Notes: generated from the letters alone by a model not told the origin. Shown: positions 1-8,208, counted from the stretch's first letter. The stretch: DNA of 34,694 bases from Paludibacteraceae bacterium (GCA_017555595.1 JAFZGC010000125.1:1-34694), one strand, 5' to 3'. Translations and numbers: made by a program.

Positions 1-1014
1 GATGCATATTTCATCCTTGAACATTGGGGTGGCAATATGGGTAGTGAGCGTCCTGCTCTTATCAAAGAAGGTATGATGTGCTGGGATAACACTACCAACG
101 CATACTACCAAACTGCTATGGGATGGCTCAAAGATGGCGACGACCTATCTTCTGCAAACAAAGATAACTATGTTACCTACTGTGAGAGCCATGATGAAGA
201 ACGTGCATTCTTCAAGGCTAAACAATGGGGTAATGGTGATCTGCAAACCAATGAAGAGGCTCGAGTAGCGCGTGTACCTTTGAATATGGCTTTCCTAACT
301 ATGCTCAATGGTCCTAAGATGTTCTACCACTTCGCTGAACTCGGATATGATAATTCTAAATACCAAAATGCACAAGGTAAATGGGGCAAGAACGATTATG
401 GAATTGCTAGTGAACTGGGTGATGACTATGACTGCAAGATGCAAGTCAAGAAGCGCATTGAAAAATGGTTGGTTGCGGGCAACTGCCATATGGCGGCTTT
501 CCAAAAGGTCGGACAAATTATTCAACTCCGTACACGCTTAATGCCAGAGGTATTCGAGGGCAATCCTACTGCCGCAACTCTTGGATCAGGAAAAGCATTA
601 CGTACTATCCAATGGGGAAGCAATGTGTTTGTGGCGGGTAACTTTGATGTGACTGCTAATCAAACAGTAACTTTGCCTAGTGGAACTTGGTATAATTATT
701 TTGCTCAAGCCAAGCAAACTGCAACTACCATTACGCTTGCACCTGGCGAGGTAGCAATCTTTACTGGCAAGGAGGTCAAACTGCCTGTGATGCCCGATGG
801 GTACGAGTTCTATACCGATGTTGAGGATGTTGTAATCAATACTCCTGCAGATATGTTGCCTCCATATGATGTACGCCTGTACAACATCAATGGTCAGTTG
901 ATTAGCAACCAAACCAACACCATGTCTGCCGATCTTTCTGGTTTGAATGCAGGTCTGTACATTATACAATACGAGAAGAACGGACAACGCGTAGCAAAGA
1001 AGATTATCCGCTAA
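1..1014 (+). CDS. Alpha-amylase family (GH13) protein, C-terminal part, with T9SS sorting domain; 5' end outside window
   Basis: The frame is open from base 1, so the gene starts upstream and only about 337 codons are visible. The first codons read AYFILEHWG, which fits the GH13 general-acid Glu region. VTYCESHDEERAFF (about residues 58-71) fits conserved region IV, where the HD pair holds the transition-state-stabilising Asp. After the barrel comes a beta-rich stretch typical of the GH13 C-terminal domain. The last 55 or so residues (VRLYNINGQLI, then LNAGLYIIQYE, ending KKIIR) match a type A type IX secretion sorting domain, so the enzyme is probably exported across the outer membrane and surface-attached or released. 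The expected role is alpha-glucan (starch or glycogen) hydrolysis. The stop overlaps the stop of the convergent downstream gene by four bases. The family call is firm; the exact substrate is not. Confidence 0.85.
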   Translation, partial: DAYFILEHWGGNMGSERPALIKEGMMCWDNTTNAYYQTAMGWLKDGDDLSSANKDNYVTYCESHDEERAFFKAKQWGNGDLQTNEEARVARVPLNMAFLTMLNGPKMFYHFAELGYDNSKYQNAQGKWGKNDYGIASELGDDYDCKMQVKKRIEKWLVAGNCHMAAFQKVGQIIQLRTRLMPEVFEGNPTAATLGSGKALRTIQWGSNVFVAGNFDVTANQTVTLPSGTWYNYFAQAKQTATTITLAPGEVAIFTGKEVKLPVMPDGYEFYTDVEDVVINTPADMLPPYDVRLYNINGQLISNQTNTMSADLSGLNAGLYIIQYEKNGQRVAKKIIR

Positions 1015-1886
1015 CGATTAACAGATTTGACGCGATAGCCAGCGGCTTTGAGTAGGGCGAGAAGCCCATCCTCACCGCCTAAATAAATGGCATTCAATGT
1101 GATAAACGCCTTACCTTCACGAAGGTAGGGCGTTAATCGTTTTGCCCACACTTTGTTGCGTTGGCTATATACTTTATAGTCGGAGAAGGATATAGATGTG
1201 CTGTTGTCAGGACCTTTGATTTGGTATGCCATATCCGACAAACGACCATAGAGGTACATCTCTCTCAATGTACGTTCTTGTCGTACCTCTTTGTCAGGAT
1301 ATTCAATTACTTTGTATAGTTCTTCGCATTGCCAGTGAAAAGGCTCACGGTCAAAAAGCATATACATCGTTTCGCCAATATCATCTAATCCATATACGGG
1401 AATATTCGATTGTGCAGCTACTTTCTCAAAGAAGGTCTCCATAGAACGGTCCTCATCGTAATAAAGCCACTTTTTGAGCAATTCGTTGCGATACATTTCG
1501 GTAAGATAGGCTGGCTTCATACGTCCTAACTTATCAAGTCCCATACCCAAATTGATGCGTAGAGCCTCATCTATCTCTTGATATTGTGCTTCGGAGTAAA
1601 AGTTTTGCAACCGTACAGAGTCTGGCAATATAGCAGCTTGTCGCAATGCAGCAATAGCTTCGTAATCCTGCATAGCAAATTCAGTAATCACTTTATTACA
1701 AGCACTATAACATTTGAAGACATTAGGTATAGTGTCTAAAAAAGTCATATCCACCGTACGATTGGTTGCCAAAATATACGATGGCGCTGCTGCGGAATTG
1801 CCTGAAATACGGTAAAGCACTTGTGCATCAGTGGTGCCAATAGCCAATAGCCAATAGCCTAAGGAGATGAATATAAATCGTTTCAT
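1011..1886 (-). CDS. TraB/GumN-like secreted protein with degenerate metal-site motifs
   Basis: 291 residues with a signal peptide (about 1-21, ending TTDAQ). Overall layout is that of the TraB/GumN (TIKI-like) family: an early beta strand motif, an acidic helix region (VITEFAMQD) and a C-terminal FITLNAIYLGGEDGLLALL followed by a GYRVK strand. In active relatives the first motif is GxxH and the C-terminal one carries a His. Here the corresponding places read ATNR (residues 40-43) and NAIY (about 265-268), so both histidines appear to be lost and the protein may be catalytically inactive. The start codon overlaps the stop of the upstream TPR gene by four bases (ATGA), so the two are probably translationally coupled. 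The signal-peptide core is encoded by a heptanucleotide tandem repeat. Family assignment is moderate; no substrate is known. Confidence 0.7.
   Translation of the reverse strand: MKRFIFISLGYWLLAIGTTDAQVLYRISGNSAAAPSYILATNRTVDMTFLDTIPNVFKCYSACNKVITEFAMQDYEAIAALRQAAILPDSVRLQNFYSEAQYQEIDEALRINLGMGLDKLGRMKPAYLTEMYRNELLKKWLYYDEDRSMETFFEKVAAQSNIPVYGLDDIGETMYMLFDREPFHWQCEELYKVIEYPDKEVRQERTLREMYLYGRLSDMAYQIKGPDNSTSISFSDYKVYSQRNKVWAKRLTPYLREGKAFITLNAIYLGGEDGLLALLKAAGYRVKSVNR
1834..1861 (-). repeat. Heptanucleotide tandem repeat inside a signal-peptide coding region
   Basis: On the plus strand four consecutive seven-base units read GTGCCAA, TAGCCAA, TAGCCAA, TAGCCTA. On the coding (minus) strand they encode the hydrophobic core GYWLLAIG of the TraB/GumN-like protein. 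Seven is not a multiple of three, so gain or loss of one unit would shift the frame near the start of the gene. The same period and core (RCCAA) recur at 3837-3864 in the next gene. Confidence 0.85.
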
Positions 1887-3928
1887 TGGAAGCGTGATAT
1901 TAGGTTGTATGCTTGGTAGATGCCCAATTCGCCTGCTTTGCTGAGGTCAATAATACCCTTTTCGTTTTGACCAATATAGATGTAAGTCAAACCACGATTG
2001 AAATATGCTTCGGCAAAGTCGCTATCTATGGCAATCGCTTGAGTGTAGTAGGTGATGGCCGCTTTAAAATCTTGTTGGATACAAAGCATGTTCGCTTTGT
2101 TGTAATATGCAAAGGAGAAGTCTGGTGTGTGATTGATTACATAGTCGTAATCCCGCATCATCAACTCAAAATCCGCTTTGTCGGTTGATTCGCCAATCGC
2201 ACGCTTATATTCCAGCAATTTGTACCTCCAATTTGCACGACAGAAATAAGCAAAATATAGTGTGCCGTCTATCAATATGGAACGAGTCACATCATCTAAC
2301 GCAGAAGAATAATCTTGCACCAATGCAAATTCAAAGGCACGAGCGATATAGGCAGCACATAGTTGTGCATTATTCTGTGTATTAGGCGAAGCCATGTGCT
2401 CTAGGTGGTCAATTTGATGTGAAAGATTACTGATTTGTGTAAAGTGCTGATTTACTATGTCTGCTGTGAGAGGTATCTCTTGGGTGGTAAAACGCAATGG
2501 AGCTGGCAGGTGCATTGTGCGGTTATATGCATCTACTGTGGCGTGCGAGTAGTTAGTCTGGCGCAGAGCGTTGGCGTTGGTACTGGTCGCATAATATGAG
2601 AGAAAGATATTAGGCTCGTTGATTACATCAGTATAGCGCTTTTGCACTGCACCGCGGGTATCGCTATCGTATGTGATTTCCTCATTATTGGTCTCTTGAT
2701 TTTGCGCAGCAAGGGCAGAAAATTCTTTTCTGTTGTCACGTTGTCGTGGTTGGTTATCAGCTACTTGCATGTCAGTCTGAAGGGATTGTATGCTATCTTT
2801 CTTCTGCTCAAGGTTGTATGCTTGTTGGCGTAGTTGATATGCCTCCTTGTCGTGTCCGAGTGATGCCTCTGCTTGCGCCGCAAGGTAATAGGATGGCAAG
2901 AAGTATGGGTATCGTTCAATGATAATATTGAAATCAGTTAGTGCATCTTGCCACTGGCGCAGTTGTAGTTGCACCATACCGCGTTGGTAGTATAATTCTA
3001 TTCGTTCAGGCGCAAAACTAATCGCTTGTGTAAAGTCTTCCAAGGCGCGGTTATAATCGCCTAATTCCTGTCGCAATACGCCACGATTGTAGTAGCATTG
3101 TGCGTCATGTGGAGAGAGTGTTACTGCTTTATCGTAGTCCACAAGAGCACTACGGTAGTTATGTTTTCGGTAGTAGATAATACCACGGTTAATATAGTCG
3201 CCTGCCCATTTACTGCCATGTTCTATAGCTTTGCTGAGCGAATGGAGAGCTTCGTCTTGATGATCCTGCATCAGTTGTACTAATCCCAAGGCTGACCAAT
3301 TGGCAGGATTCTGTGAGTCGTATTCTGTGGCATGGGTAAAAGCATTGAGGGCGCAAAGGGTGTCGTTGCTACGCAAGCAGATGGAACCTTTCTCAAAATG
3401 CAAAGATGCCGATTGTGGCTCGCGATGGAGCAAGTGATTAATGTCTTGTAAAGCAAGGTCATACCGTTCGAGTTCAGCCAATACATCTGCACGCATGGCA
3501 AGATAAGTCCTATTTTCTGGAGCAAAAATTAGGGCCTCGCTAAAGTCCTGTTCTGCGTTTTCTAGTTGACCTGTTTGACGGTAAATATAACCGCGTGTGT
3601 AGTATGCACCAGGCTGAAAGGGATTACGCTCAATAGCTGCGTTGCAATCAATTTCTGCGCCTGTGTAATCGCCTAACTGGATCTTCGCAATTGCGCGAAG
3701 CAGATAAGGCTCGCTGAGATAAGGCTTGAGTTTGATAACCTGATTGAAGTATTGAATGCTAAGTACATAGTCGTCAAAATACAACGCGTTGCGTCCAATC
3801 GCTGTAATGCGATCGGTATTGAGTTGCGCGAAGGCAGAACCAAGAGCCAAAAACCAAGAACCAAGACAGATAAGGATTATCCGTCTAAGTCGAAAGTGAT
3901 ATGTCTTTGCTTCTTGTTCGTGATTCAT
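1883..3928 (-). CDS. Secreted tetratricopeptide-repeat (TPR) protein
   Basis: 681 residues. A charged N-terminal stretch precedes a hydrophobic segment and a cleavage-like SAFAQ (about 17-35), so it is probably periplasmic. Residues about 40-375 are consecutive TPR units with the usual pattern (for example YYTRGYIYRQTGQLENAEQDF and CYYNRGVLRQELGDYNRALED). Residues about 375-520 are polar and not TPR-like. TPRs return from about 525 to the C-terminus (AYYNKANMLCIQQDFKAAI). TPR arrays bind proteins; no catalytic domain is visible. The gene starts nine bases after the PBP1A stop and overlaps the next gene by four bases, so it is expected to be co-transcribed with PBP1A. An accessory role in peptidoglycan synthesis is an inference from position only. 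The signal-peptide core is encoded by a heptanucleotide repeat like that of the next gene. Confidence 0.85.
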   Translation of the reverse strand: MNHEQEAKTYHFRLRRIILICLGSWFLALGSAFAQLNTDRITAIGRNALYFDDYVLSIQYFNQVIKLKPYLSEPYLLRAIAKIQLGDYTGAEIDCNAAIERNPFQPGAYYTRGYIYRQTGQLENAEQDFSEALIFAPENRTYLAMRADVLAELERYDLALQDINHLLHREPQSASLHFEKGSICLRSNDTLCALNAFTHATEYDSQNPANWSALGLVQLMQDHQDEALHSLSKAIEHGSKWAGDYINRGIIYYRKHNYRSALVDYDKAVTLSPHDAQCYYNRGVLRQELGDYNRALEDFTQAISFAPERIELYYQRGMVQLQLRQWQDALTDFNIIIERYPYFLPSYYLAAQAEASLGHDKEAYQLRQQAYNLEQKKDSIQSLQTDMQVADNQPRQRDNRKEFSALAAQNQETNNEEITYDSDTRGAVQKRYTDVINEPNIFLSYYATSTNANALRQTNYSHATVDAYNRTMHLPAPLRFTTQEIPLTADIVNQHFTQISNLSHQIDHLEHMASPNTQNNAQLCAAYIARAFEFALVQDYSSALDDVTRSILIDGTLYFAYFCRANWRYKLLEYKRAIGESTDKADFELMMRDYDYVINHTPDFSFAYYNKANMLCIQQDFKAAITYYTQAIAIDSDFAEAYFNRGLTYIYIGQNEKGIIDLSKAGELGIYQAYNLISRFQ
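3837..3864 (-). repeat. Degenerate heptanucleotide repeat in the TPR-protein signal peptide
   Basis: Four seven-base units on the plus strand read GAACCAA, GAGCCAA, AAACCAA, GAACCAA. They encode the LGSWFLALG part of the signal peptide on the minus strand. They share period and core with the repeat at 1834-1861. Confidence 0.8.
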
Positions 3929-3937
3929 ATTTCTCTC

Positions 3938-6241
3938 TTACTTACATCCCGCTTCTGGGTCAAACCATTCAGGTATATCAAATTGCTCTTCTATACTATA
4001 GCCCAGCAAGGTGTCGGCATATACTTTCTGCATATATATAGACCATATGGGCAACGCCATGTTTGCACCTTGACCTGCGGACATATTATCAAAGTGAATA
4101 GAACGGTCTTCGCCACCGACCCATACACCACTAACCAACGACGGAGTAAAACCTACAAACCAGCCGTCAGAGTGGTTTTGTGAAGTACCAGTCTTGCCTC
4201 CCATTGGTGCTTTCAATCCGTAGCGGAAGCGTGCACGAACGCCAGTTCCATGATCCATCACGTTGCGCAGCATATAGATCATCTTATAGGAGGTTGTCTC
4301 GCTGATAATCTCGTAAGTCTTAGGAGTGAAACTAGCCAAGATATTACCATTGTTATCCTCAATGCGAGTAACGTACAGTGGTTCTACGCGGATACCTTTA
4401 TTGGGGAAGGTTGTATATGCATCCACCATCTCCTTGACGCTTACCTCGCATGGTCCAAGACAGAGACTGACTACGGGGTCTAATTGTCCTTCGATACCGA
4501 AAGAGCGCATCATACGTACTAACTGTTCTGGAGTAAAGAGCGACATCAAATAGGCTGTAATCCAGTTGCTGGATTTCTCTAATCCCCAATTGAGAGTTAC
4601 CATTTCGCCCTGATTGGAGTGGTGATCATCGCGTGGTGTCCATGCTACACCATTGCCGTCCACAAGTGTGATGGAGTCGTTAACAGTACTGTCGCATGGC
4701 CACATACCCTCGTCCATTGCCAAAGTAAAGAGATAAGGCTTGATAGTAGAACCCACCTGACGGCGACCTGATGTAACCATGTCGTATTGGAAGTGTGTGA
4801 AGTCTGGTCCGCCTACGTATGCTTTTACCGCGCCCGAGTGTGCTTCCATAGACATGAATCCGCAACGTAGGAAATGTTTGTTCCATCGGATAGAATCCAT
4901 AGGCGTCATGGTGGTGTCAATCAATCCGTTGTAGGAGAATACACGCATAGGTACTGGTGTTTTGAATACTTGTTTGATATCTGTTTCACTCATACCTTGC
5001 TTCTTCAGTGTACGGTAGCGGTCGGTTTGGCGCATTGAGCGATTCATAATACCGTCAATTTCTTCGGGAGTGAGGTCTTTAGAAAATGGTGCATACGATT
5101 TCTTACGCTTTTCGCGGAAGAAACTTTTTTGTAGGTCTTGGATATGCTCGCTTACTGCTTCTTCTGCATATTGTTGCATACGAGAATCTATGGTCGTGTA
5201 AACACGCAAACCATCTTGATAGAGATCGTATGGGGTACCATCAGGCTTGTGATTCTTATTACAGAAACCATAAAGTGGGTTCTCCTCCCATAGGCGTTTG
5301 TCAATTTCGTATTGAAGCATGTTCCAATCGGAATAGTTGCTCTTTTTGGGTTCTTTAGCGGTCAGTACTTGGCGTAAATACTCGCGGAAATAAGGTGCAA
5401 GACCTTGCTTATGATCTACTGGTTGGTATTTAAGTTCTATGGGGAGTGCTTTCAGAGAGTCGCATACCTCTTGGGTGATATAGTCGTATTTGCACATTTG
5501 GTCAAGCACGGTGTTGCGGCGGTTGAGTGCACGCTCTGGACGACGGCGAGGATTGTACATAGAGGGGTTCTTACACATTCCAACCAACATGGCCGCCTCC
5601 TCCATTTTGAGTTTCGATGGCGTGGTGCTAAAATACACTTGTGCAGCGGACTTTATACCTACTGCATTGTAGAGGAAGTCAAACTGATTGAGGTACATAG
5701 TTAGTATCTCCTCCTTGGAGTAGAAACGTTCTAACTTCGTTGCAATTACCCATTCGATAGGCTTTTGCAGGGCACGCTCGAAGATGCTATTGGCTTGTGG
5801 CGACCATAATTGCTTGGCTAATTGCTGCGTAATAGTACTTCCTCCACCTGCTTTTCCTAACATTACTACGGCGCGGAACAATGACTTTACATCCACGCCT
5901 GTATGATCGTAGAATCGCACGTCTTCAGTTGCAATAAGAGCATTGATCATATTGGGCGAAATGTCGGTATATTCTACACTCACGCGGTTTTCGTTGCGAT
6001 AGTAACGTCCGAGCAACTGCATGTCGCTGGAAATAACTTCAGTGGCGAATTTATTTTTAGGGTTTTGAAGCTCATCCAATGGTGGTAAGTAACCCAACCA
6101 ACCTTTGGTTATCATCCAGAACAATGCGATGACAGACAGAGTCCCAAGCGAAATAATGCTCCAGAACCAGACAATAAATTGTTTCTTAAATGGCGTTTTG
6201 TCTGTTTTCTTCAACCATTCTACAACGTTGTTATTATTCAT
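3938..6241 (-). CDS. mrcA: Penicillin-binding protein 1A, bifunctional transglycosylase/transpeptidase
   Basis: 767 residues, the normal size for class A PBPs. It polymerises lipid II into glycan strands and cross-links the stem peptides at the outer face of the inner membrane. One transmembrane helix lies at about 20-45. The GT51 domain follows, with IATEDVRFYDH (catalytic Glu near 105), GGSTITQQLAKQLW and a KLERFYSKEEILTMYLNQ helix. The transpeptidase domain has all three motifs: STIK (nucleophile Ser near 497), SSN (near 555) and KTGTS (near 680). It is first in a minus-strand unit with the TPR and TraB-like genes, driven by a promoter at 6281-6311 about 40 bases before the ATG. All key residues are present. 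The family is certain; the symbol follows common usage and could equally be pbpA or ponA. Confidence 0.95.
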   Translation of the reverse strand: MNNNNVVEWLKKTDKTPFKKQFIVWFWSIISLGTLSVIALFWMITKGWLGYLPPLDELQNPKNKFATEVISSDMQLLGRYYRNENRVSVEYTDISPNMINALIATEDVRFYDHTGVDVKSLFRAVVMLGKAGGGSTITQQLAKQLWSPQANSIFERALQKPIEWVIATKLERFYSKEEILTMYLNQFDFLYNAVGIKSAAQVYFSTTPSKLKMEEAAMLVGMCKNPSMYNPRRRPERALNRRNTVLDQMCKYDYITQEVCDSLKALPIELKYQPVDHKQGLAPYFREYLRQVLTAKEPKKSNYSDWNMLQYEIDKRLWEENPLYGFCNKNHKPDGTPYDLYQDGLRVYTTIDSRMQQYAEEAVSEHIQDLQKSFFREKRKKSYAPFSKDLTPEEIDGIMNRSMRQTDRYRTLKKQGMSETDIKQVFKTPVPMRVFSYNGLIDTTMTPMDSIRWNKHFLRCGFMSMEAHSGAVKAYVGGPDFTHFQYDMVTSGRRQVGSTIKPYLFTLAMDEGMWPCDSTVNDSITLVDGNGVAWTPRDDHHSNQGEMVTLNWGLEKSSNWITAYLMSLFTPEQLVRMMRSFGIEGQLDPVVSLCLGPCEVSVKEMVDAYTTFPNKGIRVEPLYVTRIEDNNGNILASFTPKTYEIISETTSYKMIYMLRNVMDHGTGVRARFRYGLKAPMGGKTGTSQNHSDGWFVGFTPSLVSGVWVGGEDRSIHFDNMSAGQGANMALPIWSIYMQKVYADTLLGYSIEEQFDIPEWFDPEAGCK

Positions 6242-6280
6242 AGTTTTTATTTTGATTGCACATTAACCCAAATTAACGTG

Positions 6281-6311
6281 CAAAGGTACAAAAAAAAAAG
6301 TACATGCGCAA
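6281..6311 (-). promoter_or_regulatory. Bacteroidota-type promoter for the PBP1A unit
   Basis: On the minus strand there is TTG (6309-6311), exactly 20 bases, then TACCTTTG (6281-6288). This is the -33/-7 pattern used by the primary sigma factor of this phylum. The spacer carries a ten-base homopolymer (A run on the plus strand). Confidence 0.8.
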
Positions 6312-6389
6312 GCGTATGCGCACTTTTTTGGAAAGCTGCTTCAATTTTAGGTTAAAAATGGTGTGTTGCTGATTAGATATATCTTTTCT

Positions 6390-6462
6390 CCCGCCTCCGC
6401 CGTTATCATTCCGTACCACTCCGCTATCATCTTTTACTTTCCTTGTACTTTGGCAATCATTT
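6390..6462 (+). repeat. Dispersed intergenic repeat, copy A
   Basis: 73 bases starting CCCGCCTCCGCCG and ending TTTGGCAATCATTT. They match 13006-13079 over their whole length with scattered mismatches and one single-base difference in length. The segment CATCTTTTACTTTCCTTGTA is identical in both. The copy lies in the gap between the divergent PBP1A and rubredoxin genes, 76 bases before the rubredoxin promoter. No open frame is shared. The rest of the 6312-6538 stretch shows nothing recognisable. Confidence 0.8.
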
Positions 6463-6538
6463 GAGGGTTGGGACAATGAAAAAATGAATGGATTTGATAG
6501 AATTTAATACGATTGTCCTGTATATTTTTGAGTTCTAC

Positions 6539-6569
6539 TTGCACATGTTAGAAAAAAATGCTACCTTTG
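6539..6569 (+). promoter_or_regulatory. Promoter for rubredoxin-mtaB
   Basis: TTG at 6539-6541, 20 bases, TACCTTTG at 6562-6569. It places the transcript start near 6575, about 65 bases before the rubredoxin ATG. Confidence 0.8.
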
Positions 6570-6640
6570 CAGCGAAATGGCACAATTATTGTACATATAC
6601 AAGTGACAATAATAACATTAACGATTAAATGTTGAAACAT

Positions 6641-6802
6641 ATGAAAAAGTATATTTGTGATGTGTGTGGTTGGGAGTATGACCCAGCAGTAGGTGTAGAA
6701 GAGGCAGGTATTGCTCCTGGAACAGCTTGGGAAGATCTGCCAACTGATTTTGTTTGCCCACTCTGTGGCGTAGGCAAAGATGAATTCTCGGCTGCGGAAT
6801 AA
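6641..6802 (+). CDS. Rubredoxin
   Basis: A 53-residue protein. It is a one-iron electron carrier in the cytoplasm. The two metal-binding pairs are CDVC (Cys6, Cys9) and CPLC (Cys39, Cys42), with the usual [15 protein letters not shown] start and a [14 protein letters not shown] segment. An in-frame ATG at 6629 would add MLKH; the start at 6641 is preferred because it gives the standard rubredoxin N-terminus. It is the first gene after the promoter at 6539-6569, and mtaB follows after 34 bases, so co-transcription is likely. Supplying electrons to MtaB or to an oxidative-stress reductase would be a guess. Family is certain. Confidence 0.95.
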   Translation: MKKYICDVCGWEYDPAVGVEEAGIAPGTAWEDLPTDFVCPLCGVGKDEFSAAE

Positions 6803-6810
6803 GTTCCCAT

Positions 6811-6825
6811 ACCTCCAAAGTGGAG
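6811..6825 (+). other. Small intercistronic hairpin between rubredoxin and mtaB
   Basis: CCTCCA, AAG, TGGAGG: a six-base-pair stem with a three-base loop, with no T run after it. It may affect RNA stability or the access of ribosomes to the mtaB start 11 bases downstream. Confidence 0.45.
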
Positions 6826-6836
6826 GATTATAGATA

Positions 6837-8099
6837 GTGAAAATAAGATTTATAACATTAGGATGTAAACTAAACTTTGCCGAGAGTAGCGCTCTCGGCA
6901 AAGAACTTTTGTTGCGTGCTCATCAGCGTGTTTCTCTGAACGAAATCCCAGATGTCTGCGTTGTTAATACATGTAGTGTGACAGATGCTGCTGACCATAA
7001 AGATCGTCAAACAATCAATCAGTTACACCGCAAATATCCAGATGCTATTATTATCGTTACTGGTTGCTATGCTCAACTTCAACCCGAGCAAATTAGCAAG
7101 ATTCCTGGTGTTGATTATGTCTTAGGACAAAACGAGAAATACGATATACCTGCCCTTATAGATGAGGTGGAAATGCGAAGGGGCGAGAAGATGCAAGAGG
7201 GTAAAATTCGTGTAGCAGCAATTCGCGAGGTTGATGATTTCCATGGAGTACACTCGGCAGATGACCGTACGCGTTGTTTTATCAAGGTACAAGATGGCTG
7301 CAATTATTTTTGCACTTATTGTACTATCCCATATGCGCGAGGTAAATCGCGCAATCCAAAGATTGAGGATGTTATAAAAGATGCACAAGTGGCGCTAGAC
7401 CAAGGTGCCAAAGAATTGATAATCACAGGAGTGAATATCGGCGATTTTGGAAGAAGTACAAGCGAGCAATTTATTGATTTATTACGAGCCTTTGACCTTC
7501 TCAATGGTGACTATCGTGTGCGTATATCTTCCTGCGAACCTAACTTGTTGACAGACGAGATTATTGACTTTGTGGCAAACTCTAAGCATTTTGCTCCACA
7601 TTTCCATATTCCTTTGCAATCGGGTAGTAATGAGGTGCTTGCCATAATGAAACGCCGTTATACACGCGAATTATTTGCCGAACGTGTGCAACATATTCGT
7701 AAGGTGATGCCGCATGCATTTATTGGTGTTGATTGCATGGTGGGTGTACGCGGCGAAACGCAGGAATGTTGGGAAGATTATCTATCCTTTATCAAAGAAT
7801 TAGATGTGAGCCAATTGCATGTCTTTACATATTCAGAGCGTGCTAATACACGAATGTTGGAGTTGGATCTCTATGTGGTTCCAAAGGCAGAACGACAACG
7901 TCGTAGTAAAATTTTGCACGAAGTGTCAGAGAAGAAAACAAGAGATTTCTATGCACGACATCTGGGTAGAAAATCAGTTGTTTTGTGGGAGTCAAAGAAA
8001 GAAGGAGACCAAATGTCGGGATTTACCGACAATTATATTAAGGTTTATGGACCTTATAAAAAGGAAAAAATAAATACCTTTGAAGATATTTTGCTATAA
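6837..8099 (+). CDS. mtaB: tRNA-t6A37 2-methylthiotransferase MtaB
   Basis: 420 residues. It converts t6A at position 37 of ANN-decoding tRNAs to ms2t6A by radical-SAM chemistry. The start is GTG, which gives the family N-terminus MKIRFITLGCKLN. The UPF0004 domain carries Cys10, Cys46 and Cys77 (TLGCKLN, VNTCSVTD, VTGCYAQ), ligands of the auxiliary iron-sulfur cluster. The radical-SAM CxxxCxxC is CNYFCTYC (Cys155, 159, 162). FHIPLQSGSNEVL and MKRRYTRE are typical of the methylthiotransferase family. The usual IVGFPGET reads MVGVRGET here. A TRAM-like C-terminal segment follows. MtaB is preferred over MiaB and RimO because of the TLGCKLN start and C-terminal length. It ends where the rho promoter begins. 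Confidence 0.93.
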   Translation: MKIRFITLGCKLNFAESSALGKELLLRAHQRVSLNEIPDVCVVNTCSVTDAADHKDRQTINQLHRKYPDAIIIVTGCYAQLQPEQISKIPGVDYVLGQNEKYDIPALIDEVEMRRGEKMQEGKIRVAAIREVDDFHGVHSADDRTRCFIKVQDGCNYFCTYCTIPYARGKSRNPKIEDVIKDAQVALDQGAKELIITGVNIGDFGRSTSEQFIDLLRAFDLLNGDYRVRISSCEPNLLTDEIIDFVANSKHFAPHFHIPLQSGSNEVLAIMKRRYTRELFAERVQHIRKVMPHAFIGVDCMVGVRGETQECWEDYLSFIKELDVSQLHVFTYSERANTRMLELDLYVVPKAERQRRSKILHEVSEKKTRDFYARHLGRKSVVLWESKKEGDQMSGFTDNYIKVYGPYKKEKINTFEDILL

Positions 8100-8122
8100 A
8101 AATTTGCATAATTCAAATTTTT
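8098..8122. terminator. AT-rich inverted repeat at the mtaB end, overlapping the rho promoter
   Basis: AAAAATTTG (8098-8106), seven-base loop, CAAATTTTT (8114-8122): a perfect nine-base-pair inverted repeat. It starts within the mtaB stop codon and covers the -33 element of the rho promoter. It could be a weak terminator or an operator-like site. Confidence 0.45.
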
Positions 8123-8134
8123 GTAGTAATTTTG
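8104..8134 (+). promoter_or_regulatory. Promoter for rho
   Basis: TTG at 8104-8106, 20 bases, TAATTTTG at 8127-8134. The expected transcript start is near 8141, giving a leader of about 68 bases. Confidence 0.75.
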
Positions 8135-8138
8135 CGGC

Positions 8139-8172
8139 ATCTTTGTGATGACTAGCAAAGATTTTCTATAAT
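8139..8172 (+). promoter_or_regulatory. Terminator-like hairpin in the rho leader
   Basis: ATCTTTG (8139-8145) and CAAAGAT (8156-8162) form a seven-base-pair stem with a ten-base loop, followed by a T-rich tract that includes an eight-T run. The site lies between the promoter and the rho ATG, where an attenuator would be expected. The expected start site falls within the left arm, so it is uncertain whether the whole stem is transcribed. Confidence 0.4.
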
Positions 8173-8208
8173 TTTTTTTCATAAAAGAAATATTTACATA
8201 CATTTTAT

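Noticed and set aside
6273-6476. 67-codon minus-strand frame in the PBP1A-rubredoxin gap
   Set aside because: It overlaps the PBP1A promoter and the dispersed repeat, and the other repeat copy does not keep the frame.
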